A stretch of DNA of 64,000 bases from Pseudomonas protegens (GCF_013407925.2 NZ_CP060201.1:3162001-3226000), one strand, 5' to 3'; shown: positions 17,756-26,976, counted from the stretch's first letter. Notes: generated by a model not told the origin, from the sequence alone. Numbers and translations are program-made.

Positions 17756-19540
17756 TTATGCCTGCACCAGCGGGCCGGGGTTCTTCAGGTACTGCTCGCG
17801 GATCGCCCGGGCCGACCAGTAGGTCAGCGCCGCCACCAGGCCGGTGGGGTTGTAGCCCAGGCCCTGGGGGAAGGCCGAAGCCCCGGGAACGAAGACGTTG
17901 TGCACGTCCCAGCTCTGCAAGTAGCGGTTCAGGGCGCTGGTCTTGGGATCGGTGCCCATGATCGCGCCACCGTTCAGGTGGGTGGTCTGGTAGGACGCGG
18001 TGTTGAAGTGCTCGCCCACCTGCTTGCCCAGCCGGGCAATGGCCTTGGGGTTCATCGCCTCGGCGATCTTGCCCATCTTCTCGACCATGAAGCGGTTCAT
18101 CTTGATGTCGTTTTCCTGCCAGTCGAAGGTCATCCGCAGCAGGGGCAAGCCGTAGGCATCGCGGTAAACCGGGTCCAGATCCAGGTAGTTGCTGCGGTAG
18201 GACTGATGCGCGCCGTGGGCGTCCATCGACACCTGGTGGGTGTAGTAGTCGGCGGTGGCTTTCTTCCAGGCACTGCCCCAGGCCGGGGTGCCCGGCGGGT
18301 TCGAGGTGCCGGCGATCGGCCGGCTGCCGGCCTGGTTGACCCACATCGGCGAGCCGCCGACGAAGCCGTGCGGGCCGTGGTCGAAGTTGTCGGCGTTGAA
18401 GTCGTCCACCGCCACACCATTGCCGCCGGCGCCGATGAAGTTGTTGGTGTGCACGTCCTTGTCGAAGTAGGCCTTGATGGTGGCCATGTTCTGGTAGGCG
18501 AAGTTCCGGCCCACCACGCCTTCGCCGCTGATCGGGTCGTAGGGCTTGCCGATGCCCGACAGCAGCATCAGCCGCACGTTGTGCAACTGGAAGGCGCCGA
18601 GGATCACCAGGTCCGCCGGCTGCTCGATCTCCCGGCCCTGGCCATCGACGTAGGTGACGCCGGTGGCGCGGGTCTTGCTGCTGTCGAGGTTGACCTTGAG
18701 CACGTGGGAATTGGGCCGCAACTCGAAATTCGGCAGCGGCTTGAGGGCCGGCAGAATGTTCACGTTGGGCGAGGCCTTGGAATACATGTAGCAGACGTAG
18801 CCACTGCAGAAGCCGCAGAAGTTGCACGGGCCCATTTGCGCGCCGTAGGGGTTGGTGTAAGGCCCTGAGGTATTGGCCGACGGCAGGTTGTAGGGCTTGT
18901 AGCCCACTTCATTGGCGGCTTTCTGGAACAGCTGTGCGGAATAGGTGTTCTTCTGCGACTCCAGCGGGAAGTGGTCCGAGCGATCCGGCGCATAAGGGTT
19001 GCCGCCCTTGCCTTCGCCCACCCGCTGACCCTTCACGGTCCAGGCCTGGCCCGAGGTGCCGAAGACCTTTTCCGCGAAGTCGAAGAACGGCTCCAGCTCT
19101 TCGTAGCTGACGCCGAAGTCCTGGATGGTCATGTCCTTGGGGATGAAACCCTTGCCGTAGCGCTCTTCGTAATGACTGCGCATGCGCAGCTCGATGGGGT
19201 CGACGCGAAAGTGCACCCCGGACCAATGCAGGCCGGCACCGCCCACGCCGTTGCCCGGCAGAAAGGCGCCCAGTTGCCGGTTGGGCAGGGCCACGTCGTT
19301 GACGCTGTGGCGAATGGTCACGGTTTCCTTGGAAATGTCCTGGAAGAGTTTCTTGCGCACGCTGTAGGTGAGTTCGTCGATCACCTGGGGATAACTGCCA
19401 TCCGGGTAGGTGTCCTGCATCGGCCCGCGCTCCAGCGCCAGCACGTTGAGCCCGGCTTCGGTCAGCTCCTTGGCCATGATCGCGCCGGTCCAGCCAAAAC
19501 CGACGATCACTGCGTCGACCTTCTTCATCACTGTTGCCAT
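17756..19540 (-). CDS. Gluconate 2-dehydrogenase flavoprotein subunit (GMC family)
   Basis: FAD-containing catalytic subunit, likely oxidising D-gluconate to 2-ketogluconate in the periplasm. 594 residues. The Rossmann dinucleotide motif VGFGWTGAIMAKEL is near residues 14-27, and the GMC C-terminal active-site region includes HLNGGAIMGTDPKTSALN and the final NPTGLVAALTYWSARAIRE. A Cys-rich stretch (CNFCGFCSGYVCYMYSKA, mid-protein) is typical of this dehydrogenase group. I chose the ATG at 19540, 2 nt after the upstream stop, over the longer frame overlapping that gene. It has no signal peptide and is probably exported with the Tat-signal small subunit. Confidence 0.9.
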   Translation of the reverse strand: MATVMKKVDAVIVGFGWTGAIMAKELTEAGLNVLALERGPMQDTYPDGSYPQVIDELTYSVRKKLFQDISKETVTIRHSVNDVALPNRQLGAFLPGNGVGGAGLHWSGVHFRVDPIELRMRSHYEERYGKGFIPKDMTIQDFGVSYEELEPFFDFAEKVFGTSGQAWTVKGQRVGEGKGGNPYAPDRSDHFPLESQKNTYSAQLFQKAANEVGYKPYNLPSANTSGPYTNPYGAQMGPCNFCGFCSGYVCYMYSKASPNVNILPALKPLPNFELRPNSHVLKVNLDSSKTRATGVTYVDGQGREIEQPADLVILGAFQLHNVRLMLLSGIGKPYDPISGEGVVGRNFAYQNMATIKAYFDKDVHTNNFIGAGGNGVAVDDFNADNFDHGPHGFVGGSPMWVNQAGSRPIAGTSNPPGTPAWGSAWKKATADYYTHQVSMDAHGAHQSYRSNYLDLDPVYRDAYGLPLLRMTFDWQENDIKMNRFMVEKMGKIAEAMNPKAIARLGKQVGEHFNTASYQTTHLNGGAIMGTDPKTSALNRYLQSWDVHNVFVPGASAFPQGLGYNPTGLVAALTYWSARAIREQYLKNPGPLVQA

Positions 19541-19542
19541 GC

Positions 19543-20295
19543 TCAAGCCCTCTCGCCGCGAATCGATACTGCCGGGAAGGGGTATTGCTCGTTGCGTTCC
19601 ACCCAATCCATGAAATCGGCGCGCGCGCCGGGAAAGCCGATCAGGGTCCAGCCCACCAGGCCTTTATTGCCGCCGTGGATCGGATCGCTGAAGAAGCCTT
19701 CCTTGGTGTTCTGCAACAGCAGATTGAAGAAAAGCTTGGCCGGGACCGCCTCGAACTGCGGGGTTCCAGCCTCCAGCTGCTTGAGCAAAGCGTCTCGGGT
19801 GGCGCTGTCTTGCGCGGCAAAAACTTGACCCTTGAGGTCTTTGCACCATGCATCCACGGCGGCAATGCCCAGGCTATAGATGTCCTTGGGCACCAGCTTG
19901 CTCTGCCAGCCCATCTCCGGCGCGGCGTCGGCCTTGAACGGGCCTTGCATGTACCACAGGGCACCGGCGGCGTAGGGGGTGTTCATTTGTCGGTCGATGT
20001 ACTCCGGCACCCCGGCTTCCAGGGCACCCGGGCCCATGTCGTCGGCCGGAATCAGGCGCTCCACCGCGGCCTTGATGAAGGCCCACTCCTCGGCGTTGAA
20101 GTAGCTCGGCTCATAGCTCAGGTCGCCTGCGGGCTGCTTGCCCGGCGCCGCCGGCCTGGCGGGGGCAGCCGTCTCGGGCGCCGCCGCCAGCATGGAACTG
20201 CCCAGGCCGGTACTGGCGACAGTGACCACGGGGATCAGGGTCAGGGATTTACGCAAGAACTCACGCCGCGGGTTGTCTCGATCTTGATCGGACAT
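19543..20295 (-). CDS. Gluconate 2-dehydrogenase small subunit with Tat signal
   Basis: 250 residues. The N-terminus has a twin-arginine motif (RREFLRKS, about residues 10-17) followed by a hydrophobic stretch, then a Pro/Ala-rich linker and the Gluconate_2-dh3 domain (NAEEWAFIKAAVERLIPADD). It probably carries the flavoprotein subunit through the Tat system and stabilises it. First gene of the operon, with GAGGTG upstream of the ATG. Confidence 0.9.
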   Translation of the reverse strand: MSDQDRDNPRREFLRKSLTLIPVVTVASTGLGSSMLAAAPETAAPARPAAPGKQPAGDLSYEPSYFNAEEWAFIKAAVERLIPADDMGPGALEAGVPEYIDRQMNTPYAAGALWYMQGPFKADAAPEMGWQSKLVPKDIYSLGIAAVDAWCKDLKGQVFAAQDSATRDALLKQLEAGTPQFEAVPAKLFFNLLLQNTKEGFFSDPIHGGNKGLVGWTLIGFPGARADFMDWVERNEQYPFPAVSIRGERA

Positions 20296-20553
20296 CGGTG
20301 CACCTCATCAGGCATTGATGGAAAGGTCAGCCGCGTCATGGCGCGACTTTATGTTTGGGCAACGCAAAAAGCCGGGGCAGGCCCGGTGGATGAACACATC
20401 AGCAAACTTTGGTTACAAATGGTAGCAGGCTAAGCATCTGGATAAATCGTTTCAGCCAGAAAAAAGATCAGAAACCGCCGGACATTACCCATCCACTTCA
20501 CGTTTCTTTGACAGCGGACTAACAGAGCTTTAACCGAGCGCGGAGGACACTGC

Positions 20554-20580
20554 ATGACATTCAATGCCCCCAATCAGTGA
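20554..20580 (+). CDS. Eight-codon leader ORF before tpbA-like gene
   Basis: A strong ribosome site (GGAGG, 20542-20546) sits 7 nt before ATG ACA TTC AAT GCC CCC AAT CAG TGA. The stop is 7 nt before the apparent start of the phosphatase gene, which has no ribosome site of its own. This suggests translation of a short leader followed by reinitiation. A one-base sequence error that hides a longer N-terminus is the alternative. Confidence 0.5.
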   Translation: MTFNAPNQ

Positions 20581-20587
20581 CCCCCAC

Positions 20588-21247
20588 ATGCCCAGAACCC
20601 GCTTCATTCCTGCACTTTGTCTGTCGCTGCTGGCACTGATCGCCGGACCACAGGCCCAAGCCGCCGACGCCCCCGCCACTCGCCCCGAGCAATGGGCGCA
20701 GCCGGTGGAGAAGCAATACAACCTGTATCAGATGTCGCCGACCCTGTACCGCAGCGCCCTGCCGGACAAGGGCGCGGTGCCGCTGCTGGAAAAACTCAAG
20801 GTCGGGACCGTGATCAACTTCCTCCCGGAGTCCGACTCCAGCTGGCTGTCGAGTCCGGGTATCAACCAGGTGCAGTTGCCCTACCGCACCAACCATGTGG
20901 ATGACGCCGACGTGCTCAAGGCCCTGCGCGCCATCCAGAGCGCCGAAGCCCAGGGTCCGGTGCTGATGCACTGCAAACACGGCTCGGACCGCACCGGCCT
21001 GATGTCGGCCATGTATCGGGTAGTGGTCCAGGGTTGGAGCAAAGAGGACGCACTGAATGAAATGACTCAGGGCGGATTTGGCGACAGTTCCCACTTCAAG
21101 GACGGCATTCGCTACATGATGCAGGCCGATGTCGACAAATTGCGCACCGCGCTGGCCAATGGCGACTGCAGCACCAGCGTGTTCGCCACCTGTTCGGTGA
21201 AGAGCTGGTTCGAGACGGTGGGCGCGACCAAGCCGCTGAGCCACTAA
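20588..21247 (+). CDS. tpbA: TpbA-like periplasmic tyrosine phosphatase
   Basis: Dual-specificity-type protein tyrosine phosphatase, 219 residues, with a signal peptide ending near AQAAD. The P-loop HCKHGSDRTG (Cys129, Arg135) is the CX5R catalytic site, and Asp105/106 in HVDDADV fits the general acid. The stretch QMSPTLYRSALP and the C-terminal CSTSVFATC resemble P. aeruginosa TpbA, which restrains biofilm by dephosphorylating the diguanylate cyclase TpbB. No tpbB is beside it here. The ATG at 20588 gives the cleanest signal peptide; another in-frame ATG lies at 20564. Confidence 0.82.
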   Translation: MPRTRFIPALCLSLLALIAGPQAQAADAPATRPEQWAQPVEKQYNLYQMSPTLYRSALPDKGAVPLLEKLKVGTVINFLPESDSSWLSSPGINQVQLPYRTNHVDDADVLKALRAIQSAEAQGPVLMHCKHGSDRTGLMSAMYRVVVQGWSKEDALNEMTQGGFGDSSHFKDGIRYMMQADVDKLRTALANGDCSTSVFATCSVKSWFETVGATKPLSH

Positions 21248-21261
21248 GCACCGTCCCCTCT

Positions 21262-21360
21262 GTAGGAGCGAGCTTGCTGGCGAAAGCGCAGGTGGCGAGG
21301 GAAAGGGGTGGCCAATTGCTTCGCCGACAAGCCGGCTCCTGCGAGGGAGCCGGCTTTTTC
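21262..21360. terminator. REP-derived terminator between tpbA-like gene and yheV
   Basis: A degenerate REP (TGTAGGAGCGAGCTTGCTGG, from about 21261) and a second (TTCGCCGACAAGCCGGCTCC, ending 21339). The latter forms an 11-bp GC-rich stem with 21346-21356 followed by TTTTTC, an intrinsic terminator for the plus-strand gene built from a REP arm. Confidence 0.75.
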
Positions 21361-21368
21361 TTGCGTGG

Positions 21369-21647
21369 TCAGTCGGTTTTTTTCTTCAACTTGGGGTTGG
21401 GGAAAAACTGCACCGATTGCACCTTGGTGTCGGCGACCTTGGGGGCCGCGTGGTTGACCCGGGTTCCCAGTTCCTTGGGCACCGACAGCCCCTGGGCGTT
21501 GAGGGTGTCGGCATAGCCACAGGCCACGCATTCGCGATGGGGCACGTCGTCCTCGCTCCACATCATCAGCTTGTCCTGCTCACTGCACGCCGGGCACACC
21601 GCCCCGGCGATAAAGCGTTTCTTGGTCTTCACGGGTGCGTCACTCAT
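21369..21647 (-). CDS. YheV-family zinc-ribbon protein
   Basis: 92 residues with two CxxC pairs (CPAC at 18-21, CVAC at 40-43) forming a zinc ribbon in the YheV/DUF2387 family; function unknown. The ATG overlaps the prlC stop (ATGA), so it is co-translated with the oligopeptidase, the same pairing as in P. aeruginosa. The C-terminus is very basic (KLKKKTD). Confidence 0.88.
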   Translation of the reverse strand: MSDAPVKTKKRFIAGAVCPACSEQDKLMMWSEDDVPHRECVACGYADTLNAQGLSVPKELGTRVNHAAPKVADTKVQSVQFFPNPKLKKKTD

Positions 21648-23695
21648 GCTGCCGCGTCCTCGCTGAGGCCGCTATGGCGCAAGAGTGCGTCAATCGACGG
21701 CGCCCGTCCGCGGAAGTCGACGAACAGCACCATCGGCTCCTGGGAGCCGCCACGCGCCAGGATCGCCTCGCGGAACGCCCGCCCGGTGGCCGGGTTGAGC
21801 ACACCCTCTTCCTCGAACCTGGAGAAGGCATCGGCCGACAGCACTTCCGCCCATTTGTAGCTGTAGTAACCCGCGGCGTAACCGCCGGCGAAGATGTGGG
21901 CGAAGCTGTTGGGGAAGCGGTTGTAGGCCGGCGGACGCATCACCGAGACTTCGTCACGCACGGTTTCCAGCACTTGCAGCACGCTGCGACCGTCGCCGTG
22001 GGTGGCATGCAGTTCGAAGTCGAACAGCGAGAATTCCAGCTGGCGCACCATCATCAGCCCGGACTGGAAGTTCTTCGCCGCCAGCATCTTCTGCAGCAGA
22101 TCCTGAGGCAGCGGCTCGCCGGTCTCGTAGTGACCGGAGATCAGCGCCAGGCCTTCGGGCTCCCAGCACCAGTTCTCCATGAACTGGCTCGGCAGCTCCA
22201 CCGCGTCCCAGGCCACGCCATTGATCCCGGAAACCCCGGCGTGCTCGACCCGGGTCAGCAGGTGGTGCAGGCCATGGCCGAATTCGTGGAACAGGGTGGT
22301 GACTTCGTCGTGGGTCAACAGCGCCGGCTTGCCGCTGTCGGCCGGGGTGAAGTTGCACACCAGGTTGGCCACCGGGCTCTGCAACACACCGTCGACCGTG
22401 CGGCGTCGATCGCGGGCACCGTCCATCCAGGCACCGCCGCGCTTGTTGGAGCGGGCATACAGGTCGAAGAAGAAGCGGCCGACGTGCTGGCCGTTTTCCT
22501 TGATTTCGAACAGCCGTACATCCGGGTGCCAGCTGTCGAAACCTTTCTGCTCGGCGATCTCGATGCCGTACAGGCGCTGGACGATGGCGAACAGGCCGCC
22601 AAGTACCTTGTCGATGGGGAAGTAGGCGCGCAGGGCTTCCTGGGACACGCTGTAGCGTTGCTCGCGCAGCTTCTCGCCATAGAAACCGCTGTCCCAGCTT
22701 TGCAGGTCGGGGCAACCCTGTTCGGCGGCATAGGCCTTGAGCTGTTCCAGGTCCTGGGCGGCAAAGGGTTTGCTGCGCTTGGCCAGGTCCCGCAGGAAGC
22801 TCAACACCTGATCGCTGGACTCGGCCATCTTGGTGGCCAGGCTCAGCTCGGAAAAGCTGGCAAAGCCCAGGAGCTTGGCCAGTTCCTGACGCAGGTCGAG
22901 GATCTCTTCCATCACCGGGCCGTTATCGTTCTGACCGGCGTTGGGGCCTTGGTCCGACGCCCGGGTGCAGTAGGCGGCATAGACCTCTTCGCGCAGGGCT
23001 CGGTCCTGGGCGTAGGTCATCACCGCGTAGTAGCTGGGGAATTCCAGGGTGATCAGCCAGCCGTCCAGGCCCTTGGCCTGGGCCGCGGCGGCCATCTGCG
23101 CCTTGGCCGAGTCGGTCAGGCCGGCCAGGGCCGCTTCATCGGTGATGTGCTTGGTCCAGGCCTGGGTGGCGTCCAGCAACTGGTTGGAGAAACGGCTGGC
23201 CAGCTCCGAGAGCCGGCTTTGTACCTCGGCGTAGCGCTGTTGCTGCTCGGGCGGCAGGTCGATGCCCGACAGGCGGAAGTCGCGCAGGGAGTGTTCGAGG
23301 ATGGTTTTCTGCGCCACGTCGAAACCGGCGGCTTCGGGGCTCTTGGCCAGGGCGTCGAAGGCCTGGAACAGCTCGCGGTTCTGGCCCATTTCCGTGGAGT
23401 AGGCGCTCAAGGCCGGCAGGCAGGCCTCGTAGGCTTCACGCAGTTCGGCGCTGTTGCACACCGCGTTGAGGTGGCTGACCGGGCTCCAGGCCGCGCTCAG
23501 GCGGTCATTGAGCTCGTCCATGGCCAATACCAGGCCGGCCCAGGTGGGCTGGGTGGCTTGGGTCTTGAGGATTTCAGCGATGGCGGCGCGGTTGTCAGCC
23601 AGGATCTGTTCGATGGCCGGTTGCACATGCTCGGCGCGGATCGCCGAGAACGGCGGCAGGTCGTAGGGCTGCAGAAGAGGGTTGTTCACACTCAC
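21644..23695 (-). CDS. prlC: Oligopeptidase A
   Basis: M3-family zinc metallopeptidase that degrades short peptides, including cleaved signal peptides, in the cytoplasm. 683 residues. The zinc motif FHEFGHGLHH lies near residue 465, with the distal Glu in the following GINGVAWDAVELPSQ region. I chose the GTG at 23695 because AAGGTG precedes it and the product begins MSVNNPLLQPYDLPPF, matching E. coli PrlC. An in-frame ATG nine codons upstream has no ribosome site. Confidence 0.93.
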   Translation of the reverse strand: MSVNNPLLQPYDLPPFSAIRAEHVQPAIEQILADNRAAIAEILKTQATQPTWAGLVLAMDELNDRLSAAWSPVSHLNAVCNSAELREAYEACLPALSAYSTEMGQNRELFQAFDALAKSPEAAGFDVAQKTILEHSLRDFRLSGIDLPPEQQQRYAEVQSRLSELASRFSNQLLDATQAWTKHITDEAALAGLTDSAKAQMAAAAQAKGLDGWLITLEFPSYYAVMTYAQDRALREEVYAAYCTRASDQGPNAGQNDNGPVMEEILDLRQELAKLLGFASFSELSLATKMAESSDQVLSFLRDLAKRSKPFAAQDLEQLKAYAAEQGCPDLQSWDSGFYGEKLREQRYSVSQEALRAYFPIDKVLGGLFAIVQRLYGIEIAEQKGFDSWHPDVRLFEIKENGQHVGRFFFDLYARSNKRGGAWMDGARDRRRTVDGVLQSPVANLVCNFTPADSGKPALLTHDEVTTLFHEFGHGLHHLLTRVEHAGVSGINGVAWDAVELPSQFMENWCWEPEGLALISGHYETGEPLPQDLLQKMLAAKNFQSGLMMVRQLEFSLFDFELHATHGDGRSVLQVLETVRDEVSVMRPPAYNRFPNSFAHIFAGGYAAGYYSYKWAEVLSADAFSRFEEEGVLNPATGRAFREAILARGGSQEPMVLFVDFRGRAPSIDALLRHSGLSEDAAA

Positions 23696-23809
23696 GGTGG
23701 GCACCTTGGCTGGAAGAAACATGCAGGGAAACGTAGCACCATCTTAATTACAATGAGCCGCCACCGCAGCTATAGCCCCCATTAATAAATCTCAGAGAGG
23801 CATTCGCAC

Positions 23810-24355
23810 TTGGCCATTCGCAGCTATCAGAACCACACCCCGAGCCTGGGCGAACGGGCCTTTGTCGACCACTCGGCGGTGGTCATCGGCGACGTCGAGA
23901 TCGGCGCCGACAGCTCGGTCTGGCCGCTGACGGTGATCCGCGGCGACATGCACCGCATCCGCATCGGCGCGCGCACCAGCGTGCAGGACGCCAGCGTGCT
24001 GCACATCACCCACGCCGGCCCGTTCAACCCCGACGGCTTCCCGCTGCTGATCGGCGACGACGTGACCATCGCCCACAAAGTCATGCTCCACGGTTGCCGC
24101 ATCGGCAGCCGGGTGCTGATCGGCATGGGCAGCATCGTCATGGACGGCGCGGTGGTGGAAGACGACGTGATCGTCGGCGCCGGCAGCCTGGTGCCGCCGG
24201 GCAAGCGCCTGGAAAGCGGCTTCCTGTATGTCGGCAGCCCGGTGAAGCAGGCGCGCCCGCTGACCGACAAGGAGCGCGCCTTCTTCACCTACAGCGCCGC
24301 CAACTACGTGAAACTCAAGGACCTGCACCTGGCCGAAGGCTACGACCGACCCTGA
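23810..24355 (+). CDS. Gamma-carbonic-anhydrase-like hexapeptide-repeat protein
   Basis: 181 residues of left-handed beta-helix made of hexapeptide repeats (IGDVEIGADSSVWPLTVIRG, then IGARTSVQDASVLH). The three zinc histidines expected of the family are present (MHRI..., HITHAG, IAHKVMLHG). YrdA/PaaY-like; enzymatic activity is uncertain for this branch. Start is TTG at 23810 with AGAGAGG upstream; no ATG is available before the conserved AIRSYQ. Divergent from prlC. Confidence 0.88.
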   Translation: MAIRSYQNHTPSLGERAFVDHSAVVIGDVEIGADSSVWPLTVIRGDMHRIRIGARTSVQDASVLHITHAGPFNPDGFPLLIGDDVTIAHKVMLHGCRIGSRVLIGMGSIVMDGAVVEDDVIVGAGSLVPPGKRLESGFLYVGSPVKQARPLTDKERAFFTYSAANYVKLKDLHLAEGYDRP

Positions 24356-24382
24356 TCCGCTACTGACTGCCGAGGAACCGCC

Positions 24383-25033
24383 ATGCATTACCAAACCGTC
24401 CTGTTCGACCTCGACGGCACCCTGACCGATCCCCGCGAAGGCATTACCCGCTCGATCCAGTTCGCCCTGGGCCAGTTGGGTATCGACGAGCCGGACCTGA
24501 CCCGGCTGGAGCACTTCATCGGCCCGCCGCTGTTGCAGGCCTTCATGCAGTTCTACGGTTTCGACGAGGCCCGGGCCTGGGAGGCGGTGAATTTCTACCG
24601 CGAACGCTTCAAGGTCACCGGCCTGTACGAGAACCGGGTCTTCGATGGCGTCACGCCGTTGCTGGAAACCCTCGTCGGGCAAGGGCGGCAGCTGTACATC
24701 GCGACGTCCAAGCCCTGGGTCTTCGCCCGGGAAATCGCCCGCCACTTCGACTTCGCCCGCCACTTCAAGGTGATCTACGGCAGCGAACTGGACGGCACCC
24801 GCACCGACAAGGTGGAGCTGATCGCCCATCTGCTGGAGCAGGAACAGCTGGACCCGGCCAGCACGCTGATGATCGGCGACCGCAAGCACGACCTGATCGG
24901 CGCCAAGCGCAACGGGCTGGACGCGGCGGCGGTGGGCTATGGCTTTGGCAGCCGCGAGGAGTTGAGCGCCGAGGCGCCGGCCTATCACTTTGAGACGCTG
25001 GCCGAGTTGCATCAGGCGTTTTTACGGGGTTAG
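24383..25033 (+). CDS. HAD-family phosphatase (phosphoglycolate-phosphatase-like)
   Basis: 216 residues with the four HAD motifs: DLDGTLTD (9-16), the TSK of IATSKPW, Lys in TDKVELI, and MIGDRKHD. The cap domain is helical (C1 type). Similar to 5'-nucleotidase/Gph-like PA0065 (position from memory). GAGGA precedes the ATG; 27 bases separate it from the gamma-carbonic anhydrase gene, so the two are probably co-transcribed. Substrate unknown. Confidence 0.88.
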   Translation: MHYQTVLFDLDGTLTDPREGITRSIQFALGQLGIDEPDLTRLEHFIGPPLLQAFMQFYGFDEARAWEAVNFYRERFKVTGLYENRVFDGVTPLLETLVGQGRQLYIATSKPWVFAREIARHFDFARHFKVIYGSELDGTRTDKVELIAHLLEQEQLDPASTLMIGDRKHDLIGAKRNGLDAAAVGYGFGSREELSAEAPAYHFETLAELHQAFLRG

Positions 25034-25060
25034 AACCGCTGTTCGCCGGCCGGCAGGCTG

Positions 25061-26164
25061 CTACAGACTCGGCGCCTGGTGGGCGGCGACGGCATTCTGC
25101 AACTTGAGCAAATCAGCCTTGCGCTGCTCGGCCGGCAGGCGCCCCAGCTTCTCCACGGCAAGGAAGAACGCCGGCCAGTCGCCATTGACCTGCTTGAACA
25201 ACGCGGCAAACGCCGGCACCCACTGGTCGTACAGGCCAAAGGGCAGCAACCGGGCGTTGTTCAGCGGCTGGTCGATCCAGGCGTCATAGCGCTTGGAACC
25301 GGCCCACTGGCTGTCCCGCATCTGCCGGTATTCCCGGCGCAACGTCTCGAAGGCCTGCGCCTTGCGCTGGCGCATCTGCTCGGCGGGCAAGGGCAGGGCG
25401 TACAGGCGTTCCAGGCGCTGGCGGGTGTCCAGCAACAGCTGGATGAACTGATCGCGCTGACGCACGTCGGCATCGTCCTGGGGCGCCAGCCCACGATAGG
25501 CCCGCCATTGCCGGGTGCCTTCCTGCTCGACGAAGGTGGCGAAGGACTCATTGAACTCGGTGTCGTCCTTCACATAGAAGCGCTGATGCGCCAGCTCATG
25601 GAAGATCAGGGTCGCCAGGCGCTCGTCGCCCCAGTGCATCATCGAACTGATGATCGGGTCATCGAACCAGCCCAGGGTCGAATAGGCCTCCACCCCGCCA
25701 ATCGCCACGTCCATGCCTTGTTGGCGCTGCAGCGCCGCCTCGCCGCGAGCCGCGCCCTGGCTGTAGTAGCCGCGATAGGCCACGCAACCGGCGATGGGAA
25801 AGCAATGGGTTTGCGGACTCAGGGAAAACTCCGGCGTGGCGAACACATTCCACACCACATAAGGCCGGCCGATGTCGACGTACAGCCGGTAGCTGCGGTT
25901 GTCCGGCAGGTGCAGGTGCCGGCTGGCAAAGTCCCGGGCCTGTTGCGACTGGGCCAGGTGGGCCCGCAGGGTCGGGTCGCGAGCAGGGTCGGCCAGCACC
26001 TCGGCCACCGGGGTGCGCGCGCGCAACAGCTGCAACTGTCCGCTGGCCAGCTGGCTGTAGTAACCCAGGCTGCTGCAACCGCTGAGCAGGCCAAGCACCA
26101 GGAGCGGCAGCAGGAGACGGGAAACGGCAGCACGTATCCGATGGCAAGAAGGCGGCCTGTTCAA
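25061..26164 (-). CDS. Putative zinc aminopeptidase lipoprotein
   Basis: 367-residue lipoprotein: signal peptide with lipobox LLSGC (Cys30), then a predicted aminopeptidase domain (COG4324 type). The zinc motif is HELAH (189-193), with Glu205 in NESFATFVE as the likely third ligand. Substrate unknown. The start is awkward: the frame opens at a TTG (26164), and no ATG or GTG lies in frame before the lipobox except one GTG within the signal peptide. An ATG at 26171 is in another frame, so a TTG start or a small frameshift are both possible. Confidence 0.82.
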   Translation of the reverse strand: MNRPPSCHRIRAAVSRLLLPLLVLGLLSGCSSLGYYSQLASGQLQLLRARTPVAEVLADPARDPTLRAHLAQSQQARDFASRHLHLPDNRSYRLYVDIGRPYVVWNVFATPEFSLSPQTHCFPIAGCVAYRGYYSQGAARGEAALQRQQGMDVAIGGVEAYSTLGWFDDPIISSMMHWGDERLATLIFHELAHQRFYVKDDTEFNESFATFVEQEGTRQWRAYRGLAPQDDADVRQRDQFIQLLLDTRQRLERLYALPLPAEQMRQRKAQAFETLRREYRQMRDSQWAGSKRYDAWIDQPLNNARLLPFGLYDQWVPAFAALFKQVNGDWPAFFLAVEKLGRLPAEQRKADLLKLQNAVAAHQAPSL

Positions 26165-26316
26165 TGTGGGTCATCCGAAAAAATCTGTCGGCAAGACTAT
26201 CTCGCCAGGCCGACACTGCGCCAGGCACCCGTGACGTCGCGCAACACGACCAGCGGGCTGCCAAGGCCGTTGATCAGCGTTATGCTCGGATTCCCCACGT
26301 TCAATCGGCCACTGTC

Positions 26317-26736
26317 ATGCGCCAGCTACTACTCATCCTCAGCCTCGCCGCCCTCGGCGCCTGTTCCAGCCCCTTGCCCAATGTCGATCCGCAACAGGCC
26401 TGGATCGACCTGGCCACGCCAACCCCGGGTGGCAAACTGGTCATGGCCGAGCGCCTGGACAACCAGCGCCTCAAAGACGGTCGCTACTTTCAAGTCAGCC
26501 CCGGCAGCCACGAATTGATGGTGCGCTTTGACTTCGAAGTGTTCAGCGGCGGCATGGGCATGAACAACGATCCCCAGGAGCGCCTGTGCTACCTGACCCT
26601 GCGCTACGACCATTTCCAGGCCGGCCAGCGCTATCGCCTGGAAGCGCGCAACCTGGCCTTCACCCCCAGCGCCCGACTGTACGACGCCAAGGGCGAGATC
26701 GTGGCCGAGGAACGCATGATCAACTGCGTGCCCTGA
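26317..26736 (+). CDS. Small lipoprotein of unknown function
   Basis: 139 residues with a lipobox (LSLAALGAC, Cys16). The remainder is beta-rich and ends with a conserved-looking pair of cysteines (one in RLCYLTLRYD, one in MINCVP). I do not recognise a named domain; its place matches PA0062 (from memory). The open frame extends far upstream, but the ATG at 26317 gives a good signal peptide. Divergent from the aminopeptidase gene. Confidence 0.8.
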   Translation: MRQLLLILSLAALGACSSPLPNVDPQQAWIDLATPTPGGKLVMAERLDNQRLKDGRYFQVSPGSHELMVRFDFEVFSGGMGMNNDPQERLCYLTLRYDHFQAGQRYRLEARNLAFTPSARLYDAKGEIVAEERMINCVP

Positions 26737-26742
26737 AGCGGC

Positions 26743-26976
26743 TCAGCGATCGTTCTTCTGGTAGATGATCTTCTTGGTGCCGTTCTCGCAGCTGCCGACC
26801 ACCATGTTGTTGTCGTGAACTTCGTCATTGGTGACGATTTCCAGGGTGTAGGACGGTACGCCCTGGGCCTGGATCTTGGCTTCGATCTCGGCCTTGAGTT
26901 CATCACAGGGCTTGGGGGCGGCGAGGGCCGATGTGGCCAGCGCGCAACTTGCAACCACCCAGGCAAAACGTTTCAT
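26743..26976 (-). CDS. DUF1161 secreted protein, copy 1
   Basis: 77 residues with a signal peptide (MKRFAWVVASCALATSALAA). The mature part has the DUF1161 pattern: KPCDELKAEIEAKIQAQGV, then VVGSCENGTKKIIYQ. The two cysteines likely form a disulfide in the periplasm. ATG at 26976 with GGGAG upstream. A paralogue lies at 28864-29088. Function unknown. Confidence 0.85.
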   Translation of the reverse strand: MKRFAWVVASCALATSALAAPKPCDELKAEIEAKIQAQGVPSYTLEIVTNDEVHDNNMVVGSCENGTKKIIYQKNDR

